Source: [Eubacterium] saphenum (GTDB taxonomy: Bacteria > Bacillota > Clostridia > Peptostreptococcales > Anaerovoracaceae). From it: a stretch of DNA of 64,000 nucleotides. The position numbers and the translations under genes are program-made. The stretch is taken from NCBI GenBank assembly GCA_004555725.1, contig SFHC01000005.1, positions 52,505 through 116,504 on the forward strand, given 5' to 3'. A model generated the notes under the pieces. The model saw only the letters and a list, made by a program, of their open reading frames with translations. It did no database searches and was not told the origin of the DNA. Of this stretch, positions 34,480-42,816 are shown in pieces (positions within the stretch are counted from its first letter, which is position 1; every line of letters starts with the position of its first letter).

Positions 34480-35142
34480 ATGATTAAAATTGCACCATCA
34501 ATGCTGTCCGCTGATTTTTCTCGTCTGGGAGAACAGATTGAAGCGATTACCGGAGCAGGAGCTGATTATATCCACGTCGATGTCATGGATGGCCATTTTG
34601 TTCCGAATATCAGTTTTGGCGCCAGCGTTATGAAAAGCCTGAACGGCATCAGCAGCGCGCCGTACGATGTCCACCTGATGATCGAAGATCCGGATAAGTA
34701 TCTGGAGGATTTTGTTACAGACCGTACAGAATACATTACCGTTCATCAGGAAGCTTGTCCGCACCTGAACCGCACGATTCAGCACCTGCACAGCTGCGGT
34801 GTGAAAGCCGGCGTCGCACTGAATCCGGGCTCTCCGATCTGTCTGCTGGATGAGGTACTGGAAGAGGCAGATATGATCTTGATTATGTCTGTGAACCCGG
34901 GGTTTGGAGGACAGAGCCTGATTCCGTCTACCCTGAAAAAGATTCAGAAGCTCGCGGCACTGAGGAAGCAGGAAGGGTATAAGTGGACGCTTGAAATTGA
35001 CGGGGGCGTGAACTTAAAGACGATTTCCGATGTATCCGCATCCGGTGTAGATATCATGGTTGCGGGCTCCGCAGTATTCGGGGCTGAGGATCTCGGCGGA
35101 AGAGTAAAAGAACTGAGAGAAGCGGCAGAAGCTGTCCGCTGA
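34480..35142 (+). CDS. rpe: Ribulose-phosphate 3-epimerase
   Basis: Interconverts ribulose-5-phosphate and xylulose-5-phosphate in the pentose phosphate pathway. 220 residues, the usual length, with IAPSMLSADFSRL, HVDVMDGHFVPNISFG, MSVNPGFGGQ and EIDGGV around the phosphate and metal sites. The ATG at 34480 has GGAGGAG upstream; an in-frame ATG at 34456 is less suitable. The thiamine pyrophosphokinase gene that usually follows is missing. Confidence 0.97.
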   Translation: MIKIAPSMLSADFSRLGEQIEAITGAGADYIHVDVMDGHFVPNISFGASVMKSLNGISSAPYDVHLMIEDPDKYLEDFVTDRTEYITVHQEACPHLNRTIQHLHSCGVKAGVALNPGSPICLLDEVLEEADMILIMSVNPGFGGQSLIPSTLKKIQKLAALRKQEGYKWTLEIDGGVNLKTISDVSASGVDIMVAGSAVFGAEDLGGRVKELREAAEAVR

Positions 35143-35241
35143 TTTGGGATGATCAGAAGCTGATGATACGGGAACCTTAGAAAACAATGTTCAGGCCCTG
35201 CCTCAGATATTTTACATGTGCATTGTTTTAGTCAAAAAAAG

Positions 35242-35287
35242 ACTGCTGTATGTTTGACGATACGTTGTCGCTCATACAGCAGTTTTA
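35242..35287. terminator. Bidirectional terminator between rpe and the class A PBP
   Basis: Perfect 11-base stem ACTGCTGTATG/CATACAGCAGT with TTTTATTG on the plus side and seven T's on the minus side. Confidence 0.9.
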
Positions 35288-35376
35288 TTGTTTGATTATA
35301 GGAAGTTTTCAATTCCGTCCAATTCTGTTGGGGCGGAAAATCGTCTGCTTCTCATCAGGCGTTATCGTGAGAACCT

Positions 35377-38337
35377 TTACTCTGCGCCTCCGCTGCCGGC
35401 CGCAGCCTGGCGGCTTGATTTTGCAGTCCCTCCGCCGCTTGCAGCAGAGGAGGAGCCGCTGTTTCCGCCGGCTGTTGCAGAAGATCCGTTATTTCCGGCT
35501 GTCCCGGAATTATTCTGCTGGGAGCCGCCGGTATTATCCGTACCTCCGGTCGTATTGTCTCCGGATGTTCCGTTATTCTGGTTCTGCGTATCCTGTCCGT
35601 TGAGGTTATTGTCTGTGGTCTGACCGTTTTCCGTCTGCTGACCATTCTCGTTTGTTCCAGTGCTGCTCTGCGTGCCGTTCTGCAACTGTGAAGAAGAATC
35701 TGTTCCGGTTCCTGCAGGTGCTGAGACGCCGCCTGCGCCTCCGTAGGTTCCGGTCGTGTAATATTCTCCTCCGATCTGTGTGACATCGGAAGGCATGCTT
35801 GGATAGGATCCCTTTAACGCATTTGGAATCTGGCTCATGATTCTGGACCAGAGTGCGGCAGCATAGTCACTCTTGCTGCTCAGCTGGATGTTGGAGTCGT
35901 TACCGATCCACAGTGACGCAGAGTAGGATGGAGTGAATCCATCGAACCAGATATCGTATTCATCACTGGTTGTACCGGTTTTACCACCGACTGTGACACC
36001 AGAAATCGCGGCTTTCTGTCCGGTTCCTCCAGATACGACGCCCTGCAGACAGCTCCTCATAATCCAGGCAACACCGGAGTCCAGCACTCTCTTCTTTTTA
36101 ACCGAGGCTGAGGAGAGGATCTTCTTTCCATTATCCGTTACCTTGGTGTAGCAGATAGATTTGCTGCTCTTCACGCCGTTGTTTGCGAAGGTGGTGTATG
36201 CGTTTGCCATTTCCAGTGTGGAAACACCGTTTGTCATTCCGCCCAGTGCAAGGGCTGCGGCATTCCGGTCATTGGTGGATCCTGATCCGACCAGTGAAGT
36301 GATGCCGAATTTCTTAACCATGTTATAGGAATACTTGTTTCCAACCTGCAGGAAAATCTTTACCGCGCAGGTGTTAATGGATTTCTGCAGAGCTGTGCGG
36401 AACGTCTGAACGCCGCTGTAGCTTCCTTCTGCGTTGGTCGGCCATACCTGACCGTTTACCGTTGTCTTTTCATCGATAACTTCGGATCCTGCTGTAATGT
36501 AGTTTCCCCATCCGGCAGTTCCCTGCGTGTCGATTCCGTAGTTGACATAGCTGTGCGCCTTTCCGGCCTTATGCTCTTCGTAACTCTGCTGAAGTGCTGC
36601 GCCGTAAACGGCAAGAGGCTTGATGGAAGATCCCGGCTGACGGGTTTTTACGGCTCTGTTGTAGAGCAGTTTGCCGGTCTGTTTTCTTCCGCCGACCATA
36701 GCCTTGATTTCACCGGTTTTATTATCCACGATGGTCATCGCCGCCTGCGGCTGAATGACCTTCTGGTTTAATGTGTATCCGTTCTTTGTGAGCATGATGG
36801 ATCCGTCAGAGGTCGTCTTGAACATCTGACGTCCGGCTGCGCTCTTGACAAAGGATGCAGATACAACCAGATTTCCATCGCTGTCCAGTTTCTTTTTGCC
36901 CTGCGGAATGTTGATGTATCCGCCTGGAATCGAATAGAGCGAGCCATTCTGCGTAGTGTACATGGTTGGGAATTCTACACTGTAATCGGTCTTTCCGTTT
37001 GAAACCGTTTTATAGATGCGAATGCGCTTTCCCTTCATGATCGTAATGGATCCATCGCTGTTTTTTGTGGCCTCGGAGCTCGGGAAGGTGAAATTCCCGG
37101 ATGCGTCAAAGAAGTTATTATAGCTGTACATGATGATGGATCCGTACTTATTGATAATGTTGTTGGAAGAATCATAGCTGATGTTCTTTGGGGCAGGGAA
37201 GTTCGCGTCGTTCTTGAATTCCTTTTCAATTACATTCTGCGCCTTGCGGTCCATCGTCGAGTAAATCTTCAGTCCTCCCTGGTAGACCTTGTTATGTGCA
37301 TCGGTATAGGACAGGCCGTCTTTTTTCTGCAGATCCGAGATGACCTGGGAAACGACATAGTCTGTGAAATAGGAATTGTTCGTGCTTCCGCTGCTGTATC
37401 TCGGATGGAGCAGTTCCTTCAGCGGAATTGCAGCAGCTTCTTCGTATTCAGATTGAGAGATGTATCCCTGCTGGCGCATCAGTTTCAGGCAGGTGAGACG
37501 GCGGGTTTTGCCTGCGTCGTTCATGATATAGGTGCCCTCGCTGCTGCGGTGCAGGATATTGGTAGCTCCGGTAGTCACCGCCTCATTGGAAATCAGCTGA
37601 ACCGGGGCATAATGCGTCGGCCACTGCGGAAGAGAAGCAAGCAGTGCGCACTGCGCAGTGTTCAGCTTGGATACACTCTTTCCAAAATACGCCTCTGATG
37701 CGGCCTCGACGCCGTTGGAATTAAATCCGAGGTAAATCGTGTTCAGGTATGCGGCCATAATCTGTTTCTTAGACAGATTATGTTCCAGCTTCATGGTGTA
37801 CCAGGCTTCTACAATCTTTCTCTTCATGGAGCGCTTGCTCATGCTTTTTTTCAGATAAACATTCCGGGCAAGCTGCTGAGTAATGGTGCTGGTTCCGCTG
37901 ATATCGCCGCCGGATGTAATCGATTCCTTTATCGCGCCAAAGATTCGGGTGACATTGAATCCATGGTGCTTCCAGAATGTCTTGTCTTCCAGCGCAACGT
38001 ATGCGTTGACCAGATTTTTCGGCATCTCGTTGTAGGAGAGCCAGATACGGTTTTCACCAGAGTAAACCGTGTCAACTTTCTTTCCCTTTGCATCATAGAT
38101 AACTGTTGTTTTAGAAAGGGTGCTCTTCAGATTGGATGGAGTGACATCAATCCTCGGCGCCGTAATGATACAGGCCGCTGCGTAGAGCATGACCGCAATG
38201 ATCAGCAGCAGGATGACAGAAAGCACAGTATCGATAATCTTGTGTTTCCTCTGCCACGGAAACAGGAATTTCTGTTTGCGGGCAGATGCCGTTCCTGCAG
38301 GCTGACCTTGTGCACGATTATATTTATCGCTTCTCAT
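35377..38337 (-). CDS. Class A penicillin-binding protein (PBP1A-type transglycosylase/transpeptidase)
   Basis: Polymerises and crosslinks peptidoglycan outside the membrane. 986 residues: cytosolic basic N-terminus, one membrane helix (about 35-57), GT51 transglycosylase (about 80-260; catalytic Glu in VALEDKTFWKHHG, GTSTITQQLARN), and transpeptidase with SxxK in RQPGSSIKPL and KTG in VGGKTGTTSDEY. The last 115 residues are a disordered Gly/Asn/Gln/Thr/Ser tail, similar in kind to the tail of the PASTA kinase. AAAGGCGG precedes the ATG. Divergent from comEC with its own near-consensus promoter. Confidence 0.96.
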   Translation of the reverse strand: MRSDKYNRAQGQPAGTASARKQKFLFPWQRKHKIIDTVLSVILLLIIAVMLYAAACIITAPRIDVTPSNLKSTLSKTTVIYDAKGKKVDTVYSGENRIWLSYNEMPKNLVNAYVALEDKTFWKHHGFNVTRIFGAIKESITSGGDISGTSTITQQLARNVYLKKSMSKRSMKRKIVEAWYTMKLEHNLSKKQIMAAYLNTIYLGFNSNGVEAASEAYFGKSVSKLNTAQCALLASLPQWPTHYAPVQLISNEAVTTGATNILHRSSEGTYIMNDAGKTRRLTCLKLMRQQGYISQSEYEEAAAIPLKELLHPRYSSGSTNNSYFTDYVVSQVISDLQKKDGLSYTDAHNKVYQGGLKIYSTMDRKAQNVIEKEFKNDANFPAPKNISYDSSNNIINKYGSIIMYSYNNFFDASGNFTFPSSEATKNSDGSITIMKGKRIRIYKTVSNGKTDYSVEFPTMYTTQNGSLYSIPGGYINIPQGKKKLDSDGNLVVSASFVKSAAGRQMFKTTSDGSIMLTKNGYTLNQKVIQPQAAMTIVDNKTGEIKAMVGGRKQTGKLLYNRAVKTRQPGSSIKPLAVYGAALQQSYEEHKAGKAHSYVNYGIDTQGTAGWGNYITAGSEVIDEKTTVNGQVWPTNAEGSYSGVQTFRTALQKSINTCAVKIFLQVGNKYSYNMVKKFGITSLVGSGSTNDRNAAALALGGMTNGVSTLEMANAYTTFANNGVKSSKSICYTKVTDNGKKILSSASVKKKRVLDSGVAWIMRSCLQGVVSGGTGQKAAISGVTVGGKTGTTSDEYDIWFDGFTPSYSASLWIGNDSNIQLSSKSDYAAALWSRIMSQIPNALKGSYPSMPSDVTQIGGEYYTTGTYGGAGGVSAPAGTGTDSSSQLQNGTQSSTGTNENGQQTENGQTTDNNLNGQDTQNQNNGTSGDNTTGGTDNTGGSQQNNSGTAGNNGSSATAGGNSGSSSAASGGGTAKSSRQAAAGSGGAE

Positions 38338-38393
38338 AAAGTACCGCCTTTACTTAAGATTTCAATCTTCTCGACAAAAGTTAATTCATTCCC

Positions 38394-38422
38394 ATTATAA
38401 CACAAGGGCGTAACCATGTGAA
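38394..38422 (-). promoter_or_regulatory. Promoter of the class A PBP gene
   Basis: On the minus strand TTCACA (38417-38422), 17-base spacer, TATAAT (38394-38399), about 57 bases before the ATG. Confidence 0.75.
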
Positions 38423-38554
38423 ACGATTCCTGGAAAATAAAGAACATATGTTTGCAAATATGATAGGGGATCCTCATACAAAATATCAGGTAAAGCAGTG
38501 AATAATCCGAGTAATATATTGAAATGACAGGATTGTTGGACTTTGTCAATTCGC

Positions 38555-38583
38555 TTGAACGGCACAGTGCGTCCGGGTATAAT
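38555..38583 (+). promoter_or_regulatory. Promoter of comEC
   Basis: TTGAAC (38555-38560), 17-base spacer, TATAAT (38578-38583), 48 bases before the start. Confidence 0.8.
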
Positions 38584-38630
38584 GAACGTGTGTTCATGAT
38601 CCGGCGACGCAGGCAACGGAGAATAAGAAT

Positions 38631-41012
38631 ATGAGAAGAAAGCTTTCACTGATTTGTTTTCTGTGCATTGCTGGAATTTACGCGGCATTTCTGCATCCCG
38701 CGGCAAGCCTTCTTTTCGGTGCGGCTCTTGTTTTCATCCTCTATATATGTCCCTTTCCGGAGATCAGTTTTTCAGCATCTCTGAAAAAGGCTGCGGTTTT
38801 GGCGTTTTTTCTGGGCATTCTGGTTTATTCTGTCCAGATGGACGCCGTGCGCACAGGGCATCAGCTGGATGGGATCGAACGCGTCTGGACGGCTGAGGTC
38901 CTGTCGTCATCCCGCTGCGCATCCGGAAAGACAAGAATCCTCTGCAGACTGGATGAAAAGCTGTGCCTGAACGATGGGCGTCAGGCTGGAGAGAAGAAAC
39001 ATGACGGAGATATTCTGCAGCGTCTGAATCCGTACCGTGCACAGTGCGTCTACCTGTACACCGATCAGACATTCCGTTCTGATGCTGATCTGACTGGTGC
39101 GGTTATCCGTTTTACAGCGAAGCTGGAAGAGCCGAAAGGACGGCGCAATCCGCAAACGTTCGACTACCGTCAGTATCTGAGAAGCAGGGGAATCACACAT
39201 ACCGCGTGGACGGACGGTACAGAAATCATGCCCGTATGCAAGTCGGTTCCGGCTCGCCTAAAGACAGTCATTCTGAAGGTTCGGGAAGAATATCTGAATG
39301 GACTGATGCTGGGTGAAAAAGAACAGCAGCTGCTTTCCGGCGTCCTGTTTGGAATGACGGAAACGATGCCGGAGGATATGAAGGAGAGCTTCAGAGAGAA
39401 CGGAACCGCGCATATTCTTGCAGTAAGCGGACTTCATGTCGGGGTCATTTACGGAATGCACCGGCGTCTGACCAGGAATCGGAAGCGAAAGGGGAGCGGC
39501 GGAATTCTTTTGCTCTTTCTCTTCTTCTACGGATGTCTGACGCTGTGGACGGTCTCTGTGGTCCGCGCGATCCTTCTGATCGTCCTGTTGACGCTTGGAG
39601 ACCGGCTTGGACGGAGGTATGATCTGCTGACTTCGCTGAGTTTCACGGCGGCTTTGATTGCACTGAAGAATCCCTGTGCTGTTCTGGGAGCCTCTTTTCA
39701 GATGTCCTTCCTGGCCGTCGGATCGATGAGCTTTTTTACGCCGATTCTGATCCGAAAACTTCCGCCGGCAATCCCCAGAGAACTGCCGTCCGCGCTTGCC
39801 GTACAGATCGGGACCGTTCCGTACTGCGCGTTCATGTTCAATCAATTGGCTCTCGCGGCGCTGCTGTGCAACATTCCAGTGCTTTTTCTTCTGGGGATCC
39901 TGGTTCCGGCAGGCATTGCTGGAATTCCGGCCGTATTGCTGCTGCTCAGGATTCCGCCCGGAAGGATCAGTTTCTGCCTTCTGCAGATGATCCGTATGCT
40001 CCTGCAGACGCTCTCCAGGAGCATGCTGCTCCTGAATCAGTTACTGTCCCAGAACGGAAAGTTCTGCGCAGATGTGATTTCTCTGCCTGCAGCCGCGGTC
40101 CTTGCCGTATATCTGATCCTGTTTTTCTGCTGCTCTGAGTTCTGCCAGGTTCACAGACTGCGCGGCCACAAACAGATGCTTGCAGCGATGCTCTGTATTT
40201 TGCTGAGTTTCTGCGCCGTGACTGGATGTTGTCTGAGCGATGATTTCCGGAAGGCCGGGGTCGTATTTGTCGATGTCGGGCAGGGCGACTGCGTACATGT
40301 ACGCGGAAAAAAGAATGTCCTTCTGGATGGCGGCGGATCTGTCCGCAGAAATATCGGAAAACAGGTCCTGAAACCATATCTGCTGAAGAACGGATGTCGG
40401 AGTCTTGATGCCGCGATGGCGACGCATCTTCATGTCGATCATTATCTCGGCCTTCAGCAGCTTCAGGAGATTTATCCGATTCGCCAGATGGTGACAAAGG
40501 GAAAATGCGGCAAGAGTTACGATCTTGGAGGAGGGGACCGCATTGACATTCTGTGGCCGGAATACCAGGATCCTGACGAGACGGATGAAAATATGAACTC
40601 GCTGATTTTTAAAGTGTATATTGACGGGTTTACGATCCTGGTTACCGGGGATCTCGGAGAAGTCGGCGAACAGAAGCTTCTTGAAAAATACCGTGGAACC
40701 GATCGTCTGCACTGCGATATTCTGAAAGTCGGCCATCACGGGAGCCGATACTCCACTACTGAGGAATTTCTGGATGCTGTCCGTCGATTGCGGTTATCGG
40801 GGTTGGAAAGAATAACACTTACGGACACCCGGGAAGAGAAGTTCTGCAGAGGCTGGAAAAACGTGGCATTCCTGTATATCGTACAGATCAGGACGGTGCA
40901 GTCGGAATCTGGAAGGACGGAAAAGGCCGGCTGCGGGTCTGTACCGTGTGTCAGGAACAGGATAATCATGCGTATCGCAGGAGAACCTGGAGATTCTGGA
41001 AAAGAGACGTGA
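38631..41012 (+). CDS. comEC: ComEC/Rec2 DNA-uptake channel protein, frameshifted near the 3' end
   Basis: Inner-membrane channel for single-stranded DNA in natural transformation. The open frame gives 793 residues: N-terminal OB region, competence domain with AVSGLHVGVIYG and many membrane helices (about 240-520), and a metallo-beta-lactamase-like nuclease domain (about 540-720) with VDVGQGDC, ATHLHVDHY, VTGDLGE and KVGHHGSRYSTTEEFLDAV. After that point (about codon 718) the frame gives unrelated sequence up to the stop at 41012, whereas the expected C-terminus continues in another frame (next entry). One missing C near 40785 would explain it. It may be a real mutation or a sequencing error. 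The protein without the frame fix loses the end of the nuclease domain. Confidence 0.85.
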   Translation: MRRKLSLICFLCIAGIYAAFLHPAASLLFGAALVFILYICPFPEISFSASLKKAAVLAFFLGILVYSVQMDAVRTGHQLDGIERVWTAEVLSSSRCASGKTRILCRLDEKLCLNDGRQAGEKKHDGDILQRLNPYRAQCVYLYTDQTFRSDADLTGAVIRFTAKLEEPKGRRNPQTFDYRQYLRSRGITHTAWTDGTEIMPVCKSVPARLKTVILKVREEYLNGLMLGEKEQQLLSGVLFGMTETMPEDMKESFRENGTAHILAVSGLHVGVIYGMHRRLTRNRKRKGSGGILLLFLFFYGCLTLWTVSVVRAILLIVLLTLGDRLGRRYDLLTSLSFTAALIALKNPCAVLGASFQMSFLAVGSMSFFTPILIRKLPPAIPRELPSALAVQIGTVPYCAFMFNQLALAALLCNIPVLFLLGILVPAGIAGIPAVLLLLRIPPGRISFCLLQMIRMLLQTLSRSMLLLNQLLSQNGKFCADVISLPAAAVLAVYLILFFCCSEFCQVHRLRGHKQMLAAMLCILLSFCAVTGCCLSDDFRKAGVVFVDVGQGDCVHVRGKKNVLLDGGGSVRRNIGKQVLKPYLLKNGCRSLDAAMATHLHVDHYLGLQQLQEIYPIRQMVTKGKCGKSYDLGGGDRIDILWPEYQDPDETDENMNSLIFKVYIDGFTILVTGDLGEVGEQKLLEKYRGTDRLHCDILKVGHHGSRYSTTEEFLDAVRRLRLSGLERITLTDTREEKFCRGWKNVAFLYIVQIRTVQSESGRTEKAGCGSVPCVRNRIIMRIAGEPGDSGKET

Positions 41013-41050
41013 AGGTGCATAAAAAAGAAAACAATTTTGCGCGAAACTGA
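40790..41050 (+). pseudogene. comEC: Out-of-frame C-terminal end of ComEC
   Basis: Read from 40790, the sequence encodes AVIGVGKNNTYGHPGREV, then YRTDQDGAVGIWKDG, which is the classic end of the ComEC nuclease domain, and stops at 41050. It joins the upstream part if one base is added near 40785 (giving VRPIAVIG). This frame has no start codon or RBS of its own, so it is a broken end and not a separate gene. Confidence 0.85.
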
Positions 41051-41079
41051 TTGACATTGACTGAATGTGATGATATTAT
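41051..41079 (+). promoter_or_regulatory. Promoter of the fru operon
   Basis: TTGACA (41051-41056), 17-base spacer, TATTAT (41074-41079), 60 bases before the fruR start. It begins one base after the stop of the restored comEC frame. No clear FruR operator was identified. Confidence 0.8.
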
Positions 41080-41138
41080 GCCCGTATAAGTTAGATATCG
41101 GTCAAAAATAATCAAATTCAGAATTTAGTGATTAGACT

Positions 41139-41909
41139 ATGTTAACAGAGATGAGACAACAGGCCATACTGGATATGGTACAGAAAAAGACAACGGTTAC
41201 GGTGCAGGAACTGGCACAGACCTTTGGAATTTCAGAATCGACGGTTAGAAGGGATCTGACGCAGCTGGATGATGCGGGGAAACTCAGAAAAATTTACGGC
41301 GGAGCAACTGTCCGGGATGCGTCCCTTGCGCCTCGCGATTTGTCCATGGGGGAGAAGGAAACCCTGCACTATACGGAAAAAAGCTGTATCGCGGGATATG
41401 CTGCGGGCTTGATTCAGCCGGATGATTTTGTATATGTGGATGCGGGATCGTCCACGCTGCTGTTGACAGAAGCAGCCGATGAAGCCGGCGCTGTATATGT
41501 CACAAATTCGATTCGCCATGCGCAGATCTTGTCGGATAAGGGGTTTCGCACCATTTTGCTCGGCGGAGAGATCAAGAGACTGACGCAGGCGATCGTCGGA
41601 AGTGAAGCGCTCAGCAGCATTGCGAAGTACAATTTTACAGCCGGGTTCTTCGGAACTAACGCGCTGGATGAGACGCACGGATTTACGACGCCGGATGTGA
41701 CAGAAGCAGCGCTGAAGAGGGAAGCGATGAAGCGGTGCAGAAGAAAATATGTACTCTGTGATTCAAGCAAGTTTAATAAGGTTTCTCCGGTATGTTTCGG
41801 AAATCTGCAGGACGCCGTGGTTCTGACGGACTGCATTCCGGATGCAAGGTACCGCAGATTCAGCAATATCAGAAAGGTGGAGCAGCATGATTTACACGGT
41901 AACATTTAA
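41139..41909 (+). CDS. fruR: DeoR-family regulator of fructose utilisation
   Basis: A 256-residue DeoR/GlpR repressor. The winged helix has TVQELAQTFGISESTVRRDL (residues about 20-40), followed by the sugar-phosphate-sensing domain with DAGSSTLLL and LCDSSKF. It is first in fruR-fruK-fruA and overlaps fruK by 23 bases, so the effector is likely fructose-1-phosphate. No good RBS precedes ATG 41139 or ATG 41151. Confidence 0.92.
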   Translation: MLTEMRQQAILDMVQKKTTVTVQELAQTFGISESTVRRDLTQLDDAGKLRKIYGGATVRDASLAPRDLSMGEKETLHYTEKSCIAGYAAGLIQPDDFVYVDAGSSTLLLTEAADEAGAVYVTNSIRHAQILSDKGFRTILLGGEIKRLTQAIVGSEALSSIAKYNFTAGFFGTNALDETHGFTTPDVTEAALKREAMKRCRRKYVLCDSSKFNKVSPVCFGNLQDAVVLTDCIPDARYRRFSNIRKVEQHDLHGNI

Positions 41910-42816
41910 TCCATCGCTGGATTATCTCGTCCGAATCGAGGATTTCAAGCCCGGCGAGGTAAACCGGATGTCGTTTGAAAAGCTGTATCCCGGCGGAAAA
42001 GGCATTAATGTGTCCATTGTTCTGCAGGAGCTGGGGTGTGAAAGTACAGCGCTCGGTTTCTGTGCGGGGTTTACGGGAAGGGAAATTCAGAGGCGTCTGG
42101 AGGAAACGGGAGTGCGGAGTGCGTTTATCGCACTCAATGAAGGCACATCCAGAATTAACGTCAAGCTGAAAACGCAGGATAATGAAACGGATATGAACGG
42201 ACAGGGGCCGTCTATCCCGGAAGAGAAAATCAATGAACTGTTTTCACGGCTTGACTTGCTGACAAAAGAGGATGTTCTGGTTATTTCCGGAAGTATTCCG
42301 GGAAGTCTGCCGGACGATATCTACGAGCGGATATTAAAGCGTGTCAAAGAAAAGCGTCTTCCTGTTGTCGTCGATGCGACGGGAGAACTGCTGACGAATG
42401 TTCTTCCGTATGGTCCGTTTCTGATAAAACCGAATCATCACGAGCTGTCAGAGATTTTTCAGATGGAACTGAACACGCGCGAAGAAGTTATTCCTTATGC
42501 AAGAAAACTGCAGGAGATGGGCGCGCAGAATGTGCTGGTCTCTATGGCCGGCGAAGGCGCAGTGCTGGCTGCGGCAGACGGGGAGATCTACCAGAGTGCA
42601 GCGCCGAAGGGCACAGTCCGAAATTCTGTCGGAGCGGGCGATTCCATGGTTGCAGGATTTCTGGCCGGATATTTTCAGACGGGAGAATATTCATCTGCGT
42701 TTAAACTCGGTGTGGCTGCCGGCAGTGCAAGCGCGTTTTCAGACGGACTGGCGGTCCGAGATGAGATTCTGTCATTAGCAAGCAATGTTATGGTGCAGGA
42801 GGATGAGGTGCAATGA
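41887..42816 (+). CDS. fruK: 1-phosphofructokinase
   Basis: Phosphorylates fructose-1-phosphate to fructose-1,6-bisphosphate. 309 residues of the PfkB family: substrate motif YPGGKGINVS near the N-terminus and the ATP/catalytic motif NSVGAGDSMVAGF near residue 245-255. AAAGGTGGAG before ATG 41887, inside the end of fruR; overlaps fruA by four bases (ATGA). Confidence 0.96.
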   Translation: MIYTVTFNPSLDYLVRIEDFKPGEVNRMSFEKLYPGGKGINVSIVLQELGCESTALGFCAGFTGREIQRRLEETGVRSAFIALNEGTSRINVKLKTQDNETDMNGQGPSIPEEKINELFSRLDLLTKEDVLVISGSIPGSLPDDIYERILKRVKEKRLPVVVDATGELLTNVLPYGPFLIKPNHHELSEIFQMELNTREEVIPYARKLQEMGAQNVLVSMAGEGAVLAAADGEIYQSAAPKGTVRNSVGAGDSMVAGFLAGYFQTGEYSSAFKLGVAAGSASAFSDGLAVRDEILSLASNVMVQEDEVQ

